This document shows, piece by piece, positions 44,600-56,213 of a stretch of 64,000 bases of DNA. The notes beneath the pieces are model-generated. The model saw only the letters and a program-made list of their open reading frames with translations, did not search any database and had not been told where the DNA came from. The position numbers and the translations under genes are program-made. Source of the stretch: Aphidius gifuensis (Eukaryota > Arthropoda > Insecta > Hymenoptera > Braconidae); contig NC_057792.1 of assembly GCF_014905175.1 (NCBI RefSeq), positions 11,573,321-11,637,320 on the forward strand, written 5' to 3'. Numbering within the stretch: position 1 is the first letter of the stretch; each line of letters starts with the position of its first letter.

Positions 44600-45110
44600 G
44601 TTTTAGTTGTTGTTGAAGTCATATTATATTTTTTTTTTTGCCAAAATAATTTTACCTGCAAATGAATTAATTGGTAGATGTATGATTTCTTGTATTTTTT
44701 TAAACTCGAAATTAATTTTTGGTATATTTTCATTTTCCTCATCGTCTTCAAATTTTATATAAGCTTCTACTGGTATCATTATTTCTTTATTATTTATTAA
44801 TGAGTATTGTTTATTAACTTTTCTCACTGATTCTCCAGTGATCGTATATATTTTGTTTAACTTGAATGTTTAATAATTTATCATGTAAGTAATTTTTTTT
44901 TTGAAACCTTTTTGTTTTATACACATATTATTGATAACGGTACCTCAATCAATCGTCGATATTTATTCGCAGCTTTTTCAAAAAAAATACATCTTATTTT
45001 GTCATTTTCATCAGATATATCCATCGTAAATTTTTTACCAGTTCCTCGTTCGTTTTTCCATTCCTTTATTTTACTTTTATGTATAATTCGTGCCTGAATT
45101 GTATCACTGT
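44600..45110 (-). pseudogene. RPA1: RPA1-like (replication protein A large subunit) fragment
   Basis: Exon pieces on the minus strand. One at about 45110-44942 reads IQARIIHKSKIKEWKNERG and GKKFTMDISDENDKIRCIFF, the first central OB-fold of RPA1. After an intron (GT at about 44941) a second reads TITGESVRKVNKQYSLINN and ENIPKINFEFKKIQEI. The order matches RPA1, which binds single-stranded DNA. Identity to canonical RPA1 looks modest, so it may be a diverged paralogue; RPA1-like genes are also known as passengers of Helitrons. The remaining domains are not found nearby. Confidence 0.65.
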
Positions 45111-45119
45111 ATTGAATTT

Positions 45120-45700
45120 TTAATTTAATTTTTTATGTAAATTCTATTTATTTCTAATGAATGATATTTTCTATATTGATCGTACTTTTTTCATATTCAG
45201 TAATTTTTCCTTGATATTTTCCCATAATTTCCTATAATTATCGTATTTTTCTTTATTTTCAGGATTTTTTCTTTATATTTACTGAGATTTTTCCATATTT
45301 ATCGTTTTTATCTTTATATTCAGTGATTTTTCTATATTTTCCATTATATTTACTGATATTTTTCATATTTATCTTATTGCGATTAGGGATTCAGAAAATT
45401 TTTTAGTGGAGGATGCCTTCAAATTTACTGATATTTTTTCATGATTATCGTATTTTTCTTTATATTCAGTGATTTTTCCTTCATGTTTACTGTTATTTTC
45501 TATATTTATCGTACTTTTTTTTATATTCAGTACTTTTTCCTTGATATTTTCCTATAACTTTATATATTTTCCTTTATATTCACAGATATCTTCCTGATAT
45601 TTTCCTATAATTATCGTATTTTTCTTTATATTCAGTGATTATTCCTCTATATTTACTGATATTTTCCATATTTATTGTATTGAGATTAAGGGACTTAGAA
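45120..45700. repeat. Degenerate tandem repeat of TTTATATTCAGTGATTTTTCC
   Basis: Units built from TTTTTCTTTATATTCAGTGA, TTTTTCCATATTTATCGTA and TTTACTGATATTTT recur every 60-75 bp. A longer phrase ending in AGAAAATTTTTTAG recurs near 45390 and 45688. A G11 run follows at about 45709. Confidence 0.6.
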
Positions 45701-46205
45701 AATTTTTTAGGGGGGGGGGGTGTCTACCATGGTTGGGGGGGTGCAGAAGAAAAGCGAAAACAATAGGAAATCAAAATTCCCTAAAAAATCAGAAATATAA
45801 TGTTCTATTCTTGATTATAGATTTTGCATTTTTAACATCAAAAATTGGGAATTTCTGTCTTTTTTATTTTTATAATCAAATTTAAAACATTTTTTTCTTC
45901 GGAAAATTTTTCACTAGATATTGTAACATGTGAAAATATGTCAATACGGCCCTGACTGCAATATAACATACGGTTGGATAGATGGCGGGACACATTGTCC
46001 TGAGAGCCGGTGAGGTGCGAGATGTAATAATCTTCGTTCAATGCTGTTCGTAATCATTGGAAATTTGGTCTATCATGATGTCCAGTCGTGAGCCATGTCA
46101 AGATGTAGGAAGAGCTCCATCTTTATTCGCTAAGGTATCTATTTCTCTAAGAGCCGAAATCAATATCAAGATTCGGGAGTGGACCCTGGGTCTTCTGAAA
46201 TAAGT

Positions 46206-47412
46206 TACCCGGGTAGGAATTGCCAAGACTCACAACACGGCCAAGTCTTGTCCAATAATGGCATCCAATGCTTGGCAGCCAATCGTGCGCCATCCATGGG
46301 CTAAGGCTTGGCTGACTCATGGCTGGTTATTTGCTTACCAAGGCTTGTATTCCAATGCTTGGCCGACTATTGGTTGAAGAAGAGGTGGCCAGCTCTTATC
46401 AAGCCATTTATCGGCCGAGTCTTGGTAAATTATTGGGTGGCCAAGACTCGAAACAGATGATTAAGCCAAGGCTTGGCTCATTAAGGGCTGGCCAGCCATT
46501 GATCAACCATTTATCGGCCAAGTCTTGGTTAATTATTGGGTGGCCAAGACTCGAAACAGATGATTAAGCCAAGGCTTGGCTCATTAAGGGCTGGCCAGCC
46601 AATGATCAACCATTCATCGGCCAAGTCTTGGTTAATTATTGGGCGGCCAAGACTGGGAATATACATTAAGCCAAGAGTTGGCACATTAAAAATTGGTGAA
46701 CTTGACTTACCATTTGTCGGCCGAGTGTCGATTGTTCTTTGGGTCACCCAAAATTAATTATTTTATATTCTTTCGACATATGTGAATATATATTAAGAGT
46801 CGCTGTTATGTATTTAATATTGACAATTGTTTATTCAATTATATATATATGTGTATAACAGCTGCTCATTTTTTTCTTACATAACGAAAATTTCAAGAAA
46901 AAATTTTTTTTTTTATAAATTATTAAAATATATTCCGGGGTTAATGAAACAAATAAAATTTATATATCGGCCGACTGTCGGTTGATTATTGGATTGCCAT
47001 TATTATAATGTAAATTCAAGTAGAACAAATTTTCCTCATCTCTAATTGTTGCTGCTATAGTTAAGTAAGTAAGGCTCTGGAGTTTCAACTAGAAGATCCC
47101 GTGTTCAAGACCTGGTAATGTCAAGTATTTATGGTGTAGTTTTTTCAGTCAAATAAATTAGTAATTTTATAAATAAAAAAATTAAATTGTTTAAACAATT
47201 AAAAAAATTTTTTTTTTATAAAATTATTAAATTTTTGAAAGTCTTGGCCGAGTATTGGCAGCCAATGCTTGGCCCAGTATTGGTGTAAGCTTAAATTAGT
47301 GTCAATCCCCAAGCCTGGTGCAAGCACTGACCAAGACTGGCAGCCAAGACTTGGCAACATTTTGCCAGGCTTGGCCCAAAGCTTGGCCATGTTGTTTTCT
47401 CCTTCACGGGTA
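46206..47412. mobile_element. MITE-like element of CCAAGNCTTGG repeats with 103-bp tandem units
   Basis: Ends look like imperfect inverted repeats: TACCCGGGTAGGAATTGCC near 46207 and, in inverse orientation, TACCCGTGAAGGAGAAAAC near 47412, each followed within 30 bp by a GGCCAAG motif. Inside, a unit of about 103 bp beginning CCATTTATCGGCCAAGTC starts at 46404, 46507 and 46610. Many copies of the palindromic CCAAGNCTTGG/GGCCAAG motif occur in both orientations. The open frames across it are repeat artefacts. Confidence 0.55.
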
Positions 47413-49929
47413 GAGGTCTAGCGCTGAGAGGCTGGAAGATCGGGTGTAATAGGGGCTCAAACGAAAAAGTAGGGGATGGAAAAATGGGCTGGAGGTCTAA
47501 TTGCCTATGCCGGAGCAGAGGTGTCCGCTCCCTAGAATATATCCAAAAAGGTCCAAGTCTTACGAGAGCAAAATCAGTATGAGCTGCTCTGGCCCAGACA
47601 GCTGTTTATATAGGTCAAAATTATCGTTTTTTTACTCCCTTCCTACTATTACAGAATGAATAATGGCTTTTGCGCTAATTTTTCCACTCGTTTCATCTGA
47701 CTTATAAGGAGTGCAGGCTCATCACAAATGAAAACCAATACAAACCCCTTTTGGCGTCGGCCAATCAGAAAATAGTTCTATAGATTGACTATACCCATGG
47801 GTCTTCACTTATAATGCCATCTATTAGAATATCTATAATCTATATGCTATTCTTTTTTTGCTGGAGAAAGTTTAAAAAATTACAAATTTCAATTTCGTTG
47901 AAACAGAAGTTATCTTTTGATAAGTCCCCAGCAGTAACCATTGTCTTCAATCACTAGTTTCATAGAACAACGTAACCATCCAGCTATGATTTTAATCTAT
48001 TGCTTCTTCGCTAAGTATCCTCTATCTATTCACAGCAGGCCCTACGTTAGTAGCCATTTTGTAACCGATTTTCTGAAATGCACGGCGAAAACTATCGGCA
48101 GCGTACTGTTAAATGAATACTAACTTGGAACAAACCAGTTTAGAGACGTTTTTTCAACCTGCCGCCGTCCCATCTAGGCCGTTTGCTTCTGCTTCCTCTT
48201 CGAGCACCTACAAGCTAATCAAACGCGGGCCCATACGCGAATACCCATCAACTACCTCAAAAACTACCACTATTATTTTATTGTTTATTATTATTTTTTT
48301 ATTTATTATTATTATTATTATGTTACGTCTTGGTATAATTTAGAATTAAAAATCAATCATAAATAATAATCTAATAGATTCAACGCATGTAATATGCCGA
48401 GCAAGCTATAAAATTTTTCTTTCATCCCTACTTTAAGATATAATTTTATGGGAATATTTTAATTTTAATTTTCAAGAAGCGTCACTCTCGTGATAACTTT
48501 TATTCGGCCAACATCTAATTAAATTTAAAATCATTCTAATTTTATTTGAATCAAATACTTAATAGAATTTCACAAATTTATAATAAAAATTGTTGATCAT
48601 TTTAATCTATAAAAATATAAATAAAATAATTTCAATTCTTTTAAAAAAATTTATAACAAATAAATAATATTACCAGTGTATCGGAACTTGAATAATTACT
48701 GTGACAATTTATTATTCCTACAAATTTTACCCTTCCTAAATCCTAACATTGACTGTGAATTTCTCTGGGGTGTTGTTTTTCTGTGCTGCAAGTTTTGTGT
48801 TACCAATTGGATTATCTTGAATTATCAACATCATCAGGCGACCATCGGGATTGACACGCTCTCTTCAATAAAATTTTGGATAAACCACAACATCAAGGTA
48901 GAATCTACATAATCACACATTCCCTCCTAACCCGTTACCCAGTAGGGAATAACAAAACAAGAGGATCATAAAAAAATACGTTAAATATCCGGCTCATTAA
49001 TTTGTATTATTGCTAAATTATTATTCTATTATTATTGTTGTTTAACATTCTTTTTTTTTTTTTTGTTATTTCATAAATAATACAAATTAATTAGCCTGGT
49101 ACGTAACAATTATTATTCTTATTATTATTATTTATTATTATTTTATTAAAGATCTAATATATAAAAATGTCGTGTCACGGTGTTTGTCTCCAAACTCCTC
49201 CGGGACCGACTTCCTTTAAATTTTGTACGGATGTTCCTTGGGTCAGAAAAAAAAAAAGTTTTCTATTCATTAACCCCCGAACTTATGAGGGTGGTTCTCC
49301 TCATGTGTAAATAACTTTGTATATGTATTATATGTGTATAATATAATACATACATGTCTATAATATAGTACATGTATATTAAACCTGTTCAAAAATAAAA
49401 ATATTTTTTTTTTTTGCTCCTAAGGTCTCAAAAGTTGCGTACCGACCTCAGAAACTTGGAAAAAAATTTTTGTCTTTTTACGATTTTTTTTGAGACAACG
49501 AATCGATTATTAATTTTTCCATTTGATTAACATGGGATATGGCTGAATATTCACGCAGATTGATGTAGTGTCACCAATTTTTAAGGTACAAATTTGATCA
49601 AGGACGTTTTTTGAAGTTCGTTTAATGCTTTACAAGATTTTGTATATCATTTTTTTTTTGAGCGTTTTTTTATCATTTAAATTCAATTTATTAAAAAATA
49701 ATGAAAATATCTAATTATTCAATAGAAAAACATTAAATTTATTATTTTGTTTCTGAAAGGTATAGTATTTTTACAGGTATATTATAAATAAGTAACAAGA
49801 ACTATATGTTATGAAATTTTTTCAAAGAATATTTGTATCAACAATATAAATCATATATTTCAATTCGATTAAAAAAAAAAAAAAAAGAACAAAAAAATTA
49901 TTTCTAGATAAACCACCATTCATCGGATA
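47413..49929. other. No gene recognised
   Basis: Mixed unique DNA. Around 49160-49250 a segment beginning AAAATGTCGTGTCACGGTG resembles a repeat terminus common in arthropod genomes, but I cannot name it. Frames at 47941-48343 have no recognisable domain. Confidence 0.35.
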
Positions 49930-51190
49930 TATCTAAAGCTGATATAATATTTTGATCACAATAAGGTAATTTTTTACTATGATTCTGAATAACTTAAGTA
50001 ATAAATACTGCATTTGTTCTTCATCATGCGTCAAGCATTGATTTAAATTTTCTACAAGAGAAACACCTCGTTCAGTTATATCATTTACTACTTTTAAATC
50101 AATAAATACTTTTTTAGCAATTTCATATTCATCATTGTTTTGCCAGTGACTTGGATCAGTGTGTATAAAATTATATGATAAATTGTATTGCTCAAATAAC
50201 ATTAAAGATCTTTTTGACTAAGATCTTTATCGAGTAATGTTTTTATTTGGTTTTATTCCAATTATGAAGCGCTTGCTATATGAAGAAAAATTATCTCGTT
50301 CACCCATTGCTTTGACTATTTTTTCTTTACATCACATGTTACTGTTTCATCAAATAAAACCAACTCAATCAGTTCTTCAGAACAATACCACATATGATTC
50401 GATAATTTCAAACTTGCTGCTTCAGAAATAGTTCGATTACTTTTTTCATATTAAATTAAACTTGTAAGCAATGTTGAGTCATTATTTGCTGCGTTTATAG
50501 CCAAAAGTGCATTAAACCAGGCCTTTAAACAAAATTTAATAATAAAAATACAAATTTCTCGAAGAGCTTTCAAATCAGTTGTTCCGAGATTTAATTGTTT
50601 ACGAAACAAAATATTTTCAAGCAGTAAATTGCTTTGGACAGAAATCTGGCATGATGCATTGCCCCTGGGCTTTTGAGTTGAACTCCTTTTGGTGGTGTTT
50701 CCCCCAAAAATAGCTCAATGCTTATAATTCCTTGTAGTCTCCTCTCAGTTGATATGTCTAGAATAAATGATAAAATTAAATAATATATTGGAGTTAGATA
50801 TTTGTAATACAAGTAAAAGAAAATTGATATAATTTTCTTCTTATTAAAATCGGTTAATTTTTCATAAACCATCTGAATGTTTTTTAAATCAATAGACCTA
50901 ACATTTCATATGATCAATTAATCACTCATAATACATGTTCAATTTCGTTTACCTCAACGTGGTTCTTGATAAAACTTACAAGCTCATTTTTATCTTCAAA
51001 GAATATATTTTTTACAATTTTGTCTGCCATACCAGTATTATATTTTAGCTTATCAATCTGACCGCAATTTTTTTTGAAATTTAAAAAAAAAGCTACATTT
51101 GGACCAGTTTGATTACTCCAAAATATTTCAAACACACTATTTAGAATAAGTTCTTTGATGTAATGTCGACAGGAAAGATATAACAAATTT
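49930..51190 (-). pseudogene. Decayed gene of a widespread arthropod transposon-like family
   Basis: Collinear minus-strand pieces: 51186-50926 (LSCRHYIKELILNSVFEIFW), 50872-50591 (TERRLQGIISIELFLGETPP and KSPGAMHHARFLSKAIYCLK), a broken stretch with AWFNALLAINAANN, and 50202-49933 (FIDLKVVNDITERGVSLVEN). I recognise the motif series (CRH...LE, PGAMHHAR, VVNDxxERG) from multicopy uncharacterised proteins of insects and other animals thought to derive from mobile elements; a catalytic function is not established. Frameshifts and stops near 50220, 50450 and 50890 make it a pseudogene. Confidence 0.55.
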
Positions 51191-51676
51191 TTTTCCTAAT
51201 AATTTTTCAATGTGTACTGCTGCTCTATTCAGTTTGCCTTAGAAAATTAAACAAAGTTTGATATAGTTAAAGATAATAGTAAAAAAAACAAGTGTGTACA
51301 CTGAGAAAAAAAAATAACAATTTTTACAACTAAAATCAAATAAAAATTACTGTGCTGCGTAGTAAAGGCCGGGTATTTTGTAAGTCTAACATATATTACA
51401 ATGCGAACAATAATTTTTACCCTTCGTGCCATTTTATTTTGTATTTCGGCTGGACAAAAATTACCATGCCAAGCACAGTAATTCTAACTATACATACACA
51501 CTAAAAAATATAGTGTCGATAAGTAAAGTTTGATGTATTACCAACAATTTTTATCATTTGAATTAATAAAAATTCCAAATATATTATCTTTTTTTAAATA
51601 TTGCTCAAAAAATAAATGAAAGGGTAATAATTAAATAATAATGCTCAAAATTAAATTTTTATTTAATGTATTTTTT

Positions 51677-54166
51677 TTATATCCAATTTTTAACAATAAA
51701 TTCTGTATTTGGTGCTTGTGTTATATATGTTAACTTATAATTATATATTTTACTTAAATCTAAAATTTTCCACGAGACAATTTTTTTATTAACTTCATAG
51801 TGCCCGGTGTGTTCATCTAAAAATACAGCTAATAATTTTTTTGTTATAAAATAATATTGTGTGGATGTTTCCATTAAAATATTGTTTATAATATAAAAAT
51901 TAGGGCCATCCTCACTTGCTATCATAATAACACAGCCAATTGTTATTGAAGAACCTTGGTTATCTAATTTTTTTAGACTGTAAATATTTTTATTCAATAT
52001 TGATTGAGGCAAAATTTTTTTAAGTTCAAAAGCTGCTTCTAAGTCATTAACATTGAAATCTTTTATCGAGTTTTTATCATAATTAAATTCTAGTGAAGTA
52101 TCATTCAATAAAAAGCGATAATTAAGTTGTAACTGATGTTTGATTGCAATTGTTTTACAAATATTAACACGACTGATAGCAGTTCTTGAAGTTATTTTTG
52201 CCTCACGATGTTTAGCTTCATAACGCATAGTTGAAATTTTCCAAAGAGATCCACAGAGTTGTAACACTCGTGGATGATGAATTAAAAAATGATGTTTACA
52301 TTTCATGGAATCTGGAAAATATTCTGATAACAACTGTAAATATTCACTTATTTCTACACGTAATACATTATAGGCATTTTTTTCTAATTCATAACTCGTT
52401 GATAACTTAGTTATTGAACTCATTGATAATATCAATTGCCACACTTCATTATCAGATGGAATTAAATGGCCAATTATAATAGGTAAATGTATAACTAAAG
52501 TAAGCATTTCAGAGGCTGACATAATAATTTTTTTTTTATCTATTTGAGACTGTAAAATTTCAGCTGGCTTGTTTCTATTTGGCCCATAATAAAAACCTTT
52601 GATGAGATCATTCAATTCATGTAGTTTGAAAAAATCATTTTCAATATAATAATTAATAATTAGGCCTAAATCATAACGGCAAATGCCCTCTAAAATGTCA
52701 TGAAGAACATCAGCATAAGCATTTGTAATTGGATGGAAATTTCCAACACCTTGTAAAACACATCGGTTAACGATTCCCGTTTGCTTTGCATCGTTTAAAT
52801 TTAAGTGATTTTCATAATTTACTTCATTACGTATCGTACATTGATCTTCAGAAAAAATATTATTTCTATCGTCTTTATCTATTAAGCAAAAACGACAAAA
52901 TTTAATTTGATTAAAGCTTTCAGTAAAACCTAGTAATGAATGCATTCCCAAATTATCTCCCAGAACTAATGCTAAACGAAAATATAATTTATGTTGGCCA
53001 GTTGGTAAATCAATAACAATTCCATTTTCCTCTAAAAAACATAATTCATCTTTAACTTTTGAAAAAATAATAGGATTTTTAAAGTAATTACGGTCCAAAG
53101 TATTAAACAATATAAACAGAAAAATATTATTAAGTTTTGATTGAAATCGTGGAGGTAAACATGGTATAGAAACGTATACTGCACCACATTTTGATATGCC
53201 TCGATGGCTGCCCAACGGATTATTGTTCTCGTAATCATCGAAATATAAAAAAATAGGGAATACAATTTTGTTTCCATCATTCAAACTCAGAGATTGCCAC
53301 AGTTCTCCTTGGATGAAATTAGAAATTATATCATTACTTTTTTTTAATGATTTTATATAATCAATTGTTTCATTAAAAATAAATGGTAATTCAAAAAATT
53401 TTTTAAATACTAATCGCAGTGGAATAAATTGAGCAGTTACTGGGATCATATTCATCTTGGTTGTTTGATGTTTAACACGATAATCACGTCTTTCTCCCAA
53501 GAGGTATGATATAGGCTCAACAAAATTTTGAGATGCTCGAAATTTATCAAAAAAGCTGTATTCCGTTTTAAAATTATCAAATAAACATGAACGAACTTGT
53601 AGTTTATTTTTAACTTGGTCTACAACATCAATTTTAGTTTTCAAATCCATAAAATTATTGTTTTCATTTTTTATAGTGTCAATGTCATTGATTGATTCAG
53701 AGAAAATATTTTTAATTAAATCACGAACATCTGTTAATATTTCTAACGTACGTTTTCTTGATACATCGGGATAACTATACATTTTTGCAGCCAAATTAAT
53801 CCAAGAGTCTTCTTGAGTAACAGGATTGTTTTCAGAGAAAGAAATTCTAGTTACATTTTCTGTATTAATATTAATTCCAACATTATTATCAATATTATCT
53901 TCATGTTGAATAATTTCAGAGCTATCTGGTATATTTATATTATTTTTTTCTAATGCAAATTTCTTTTTTTTTATTGGAGGAACAATGGTATTGTCATCGT
54001 GTTTTCTTTTCATATGTGAACGTAATGAGTCAACAGACTTGAAAGTTCTAAAACATGAAATCCCCCCACAAGTAAAACTATTTGATAAAGAGTGATTTTG
54101 TCGTACATGGCTAAGGTACTCAGTGTATTGAAGAAAATCTAAACTACAATCTATACAAGTTAACAT
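51677..54166 (-). CDS. C2H2-zinc-finger transposase of an EnSpm/CACTA-like element
   Basis: An intact 829-residue frame. The N-terminus has two C2H2-type fingers (CIDCSLDFLQYTEYLSHVRQ; then CFRTFKSVDSLRSHMKRKH), followed by a basic KKKKF patch. The core contains FPIFLYFDDYENNNPLGSHR near residue 300, LALVLGDNLGMHSLLGF near 410 with the FCRFC pair, DVLHDILEGICRYD near 500, HHFLIHHPRVL near 630 and MRYEAKHREAK near 655. This motif order is that of animal EnSpm-like transposases. DDYE, GDNLG and YEAKH are candidates for the acidic catalytic residues, which is inference. It would bind and cut the element ends. Its ATG lies only 5 nt after the stop of the upstream gene. Confidence 0.75.
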   Translation of the reverse strand: MLTCIDCSLDFLQYTEYLSHVRQNHSLSNSFTCGGISCFRTFKSVDSLRSHMKRKHDDNTIVPPIKKKKFALEKNNINIPDSSEIIQHEDNIDNNVGININTENVTRISFSENNPVTQEDSWINLAAKMYSYPDVSRKRTLEILTDVRDLIKNIFSESINDIDTIKNENNNFMDLKTKIDVVDQVKNKLQVRSCLFDNFKTEYSFFDKFRASQNFVEPISYLLGERRDYRVKHQTTKMNMIPVTAQFIPLRLVFKKFFELPFIFNETIDYIKSLKKSNDIISNFIQGELWQSLSLNDGNKIVFPIFLYFDDYENNNPLGSHRGISKCGAVYVSIPCLPPRFQSKLNNIFLFILFNTLDRNYFKNPIIFSKVKDELCFLEENGIVIDLPTGQHKLYFRLALVLGDNLGMHSLLGFTESFNQIKFCRFCLIDKDDRNNIFSEDQCTIRNEVNYENHLNLNDAKQTGIVNRCVLQGVGNFHPITNAYADVLHDILEGICRYDLGLIINYYIENDFFKLHELNDLIKGFYYGPNRNKPAEILQSQIDKKKIIMSASEMLTLVIHLPIIIGHLIPSDNEVWQLILSMSSITKLSTSYELEKNAYNVLRVEISEYLQLLSEYFPDSMKCKHHFLIHHPRVLQLCGSLWKISTMRYEAKHREAKITSRTAISRVNICKTIAIKHQLQLNYRFLLNDTSLEFNYDKNSIKDFNVNDLEAAFELKKILPQSILNKNIYSLKKLDNQGSSITIGCVIMIASEDGPNFYIINNILMETSTQYYFITKKLLAVFLDEHTGHYEVNKKIVSWKILDLSKIYNYKLTYITQAPNTEFIVKNWI

Positions 54167-54171
54167 TTCAA

Positions 54172-56213
54172 CTATTGTGGTATATTTGGATTAATATTTT
54201 CGTTTGCAGATTCGATTTGATAAGTCATTTGCCCAATCAAACTTAAAGCTTCTCTATCACATTGATCAGTTGGTAAATCAATTTTAAGTAGTGCTTTTTG
54301 AAGAAATACCCAAAGTGAAAAAGCATGTAATGAATAAGCACAATTAAGTGAAAAAAAAACTTTCAGAGTCAAGTTAAATGCATGTAATATAGTTTGAGTT
54401 TCATAGTATGAAGGTCTTTCTAATGAATCGTTAATATAAACATAAAATGAATCTGGATTCACTAATTCACCGACAATTACAGGTATCGGTTGCAGTGTTA
54501 TCCCTGCTGCAGCACAGCGTTGTCGCTGTCTTTCAATACCTTGTGCAATGTCAGCTGCTGTTCTTACATGTACAAAAAACGATTCTCTTCTTTCAGGTAT
54601 CGATAATTTTCTTTGACCCTTTTTTGTTATAGGTTTAACTATATAGGGCAACAAATGAAAAAGAACTGCGTCCTTATTATGTTGAGGAAGTATAGACAAT
54701 GCACGAAAATATCCTAGATCGTCTCCAGTTAATTGTTTGGAATTACTCAGCGCATTTATAATAACATCTCTCGCAACTTCCCAACGTTCAAAAAATAATT
54801 CTTCTCGATTAGGATAGAGTGATACAAAATCAAGTAAAAGCTGGAAAAAAAAATTAAAATTAAAAAATTGACAAAAAACTTCACTGATAATTTAAAATTA
54901 TTGATTTTATAATTTAATTAATTTTTTTTTAATTTATTTTTATTTAAAAAAAAAATAATAATAATTAATGTCATTTTACCAAATCAGAGCCTGCTGCTGT
55001 TTTTAAGCATTGAAAAGTGTTAAAGTAGTCATGGATTGATTGACCTTTTTTTAATATACTTTGTCGTGCAGCATATGAATTTGTCCAGTGTTGTGCCACC
55101 AAATTAGGTGGACCAACATTTGTTTTTAACCATTCAATACTTGCTTGTTGGTCATCTGTAATACAAAATGAGTATATGAATTATATTTTATATTTTATTT
55201 TATATTTTTTCAATCTTTGAAACAAGATATAGTTTTTTTTTTTTTTCAATAACACGGTGATATTAAAATCAAATTAAAAAAATAGTATACATGTAGAGTA
55301 ATAACGTGGCTTTAAAAAAAAAATTATAATTTTAAAAATTAAAAAAAAGTATATTTTATTCTTTTTTAAAATTATTAAAATAATTAAATATAAAACTCAA
55401 ACCTGATATAATAAAATTAATAATTTCCTGATTACTGCGTCCACTTTGCAACAAGTTATCTTTCCTCAATTGTGATCGTCTAAATGAAAAATGATCATAT
55501 AATTTTCCTGAGCAATTATATTTTTTAGTCACTTTTTTTGTGGTTCCATCAGCTTGAACCTCATCAGTTGAAACAGATCTAAATGGTGTGTAATAAACCC
55601 ATCGACTCTCTCCTGGAAAAACTCGCTCAATATCTTGTGACCACGAGATGAATTGTTCTCGAGTTATTCTGAAAAAATATGAAATAAAGTAATATTTTAT
55701 ATTATAAATTGAAAAATGTTTTAGGACATGATAATTTTATAACTTACACGAAATCTGCTAATTCAGTGATATTAGGATCACGAAGAACTTGATGAAATTG
55801 TCTCTCTTTTTCTCTTGATACGAGAGCTCGAGTTAGTTTACTTCTGGCAATTTTGTTCAGTTGTTTGTTTTTTTTAAAGTATTTGATAACCGCTTTTCCT
55901 TCAGTTGTTTTCAGCAGTGTAACATATACAGGCTAAACAACAAAACAAATGACAATTAAAAAATTTAAGAAAAAATTAACATAAATATTATTGTAATTAA
56001 ATGATTATATATTGTAATATTTGAATATATCATGTTTCATGTTCCAAAAAAAAAAAAAAATTAGACTTACATTGCCAGTTATCTCGGGTTGTTGAAAATG
56101 TGCTTCGTGGTTCTACAAACATTAAATACAAGTTATCATTATTTAAACTGTCATTTCTCAATGATTATATTTTATATATATATATATATATATGAAAGAA
56201 TCGACTCACCATG
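54172..56213 (-). CDS. Second, spliced gene of the EnSpm-like element
   Basis: I read six exons: an ATG at 56213-56211 directly followed by the donor GTGAGT, then about 56113-56071 (NHEAHFQQPEITGN), 55932-55749, 55673-55403, 55157-54979 and 54841-54172. Segments include KLTRALVSREKERQFHQVLR, ITREQFISWSQDIERVFPG, KYNCSGKLYDHFSFRRSQLR and SILPQHNKDAVLFHLLPYIV. I recognise the family as an uncharacterised protein that accompanies this type of transposase in insects; its function is unknown, possibly accessory to transposition. Splice sites are GT-AG and the frames appear open. The stop at 54172 is 5 nt before the transposase ATG, so the two may share a transcript. Confidence 0.6.

Noticed and set aside
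46319..46757. Three frames of 70-80 residues with LGSLRAGQP repeats
   Set aside because: They follow the 103-bp tandem units in both strands; no independent evidence of coding.
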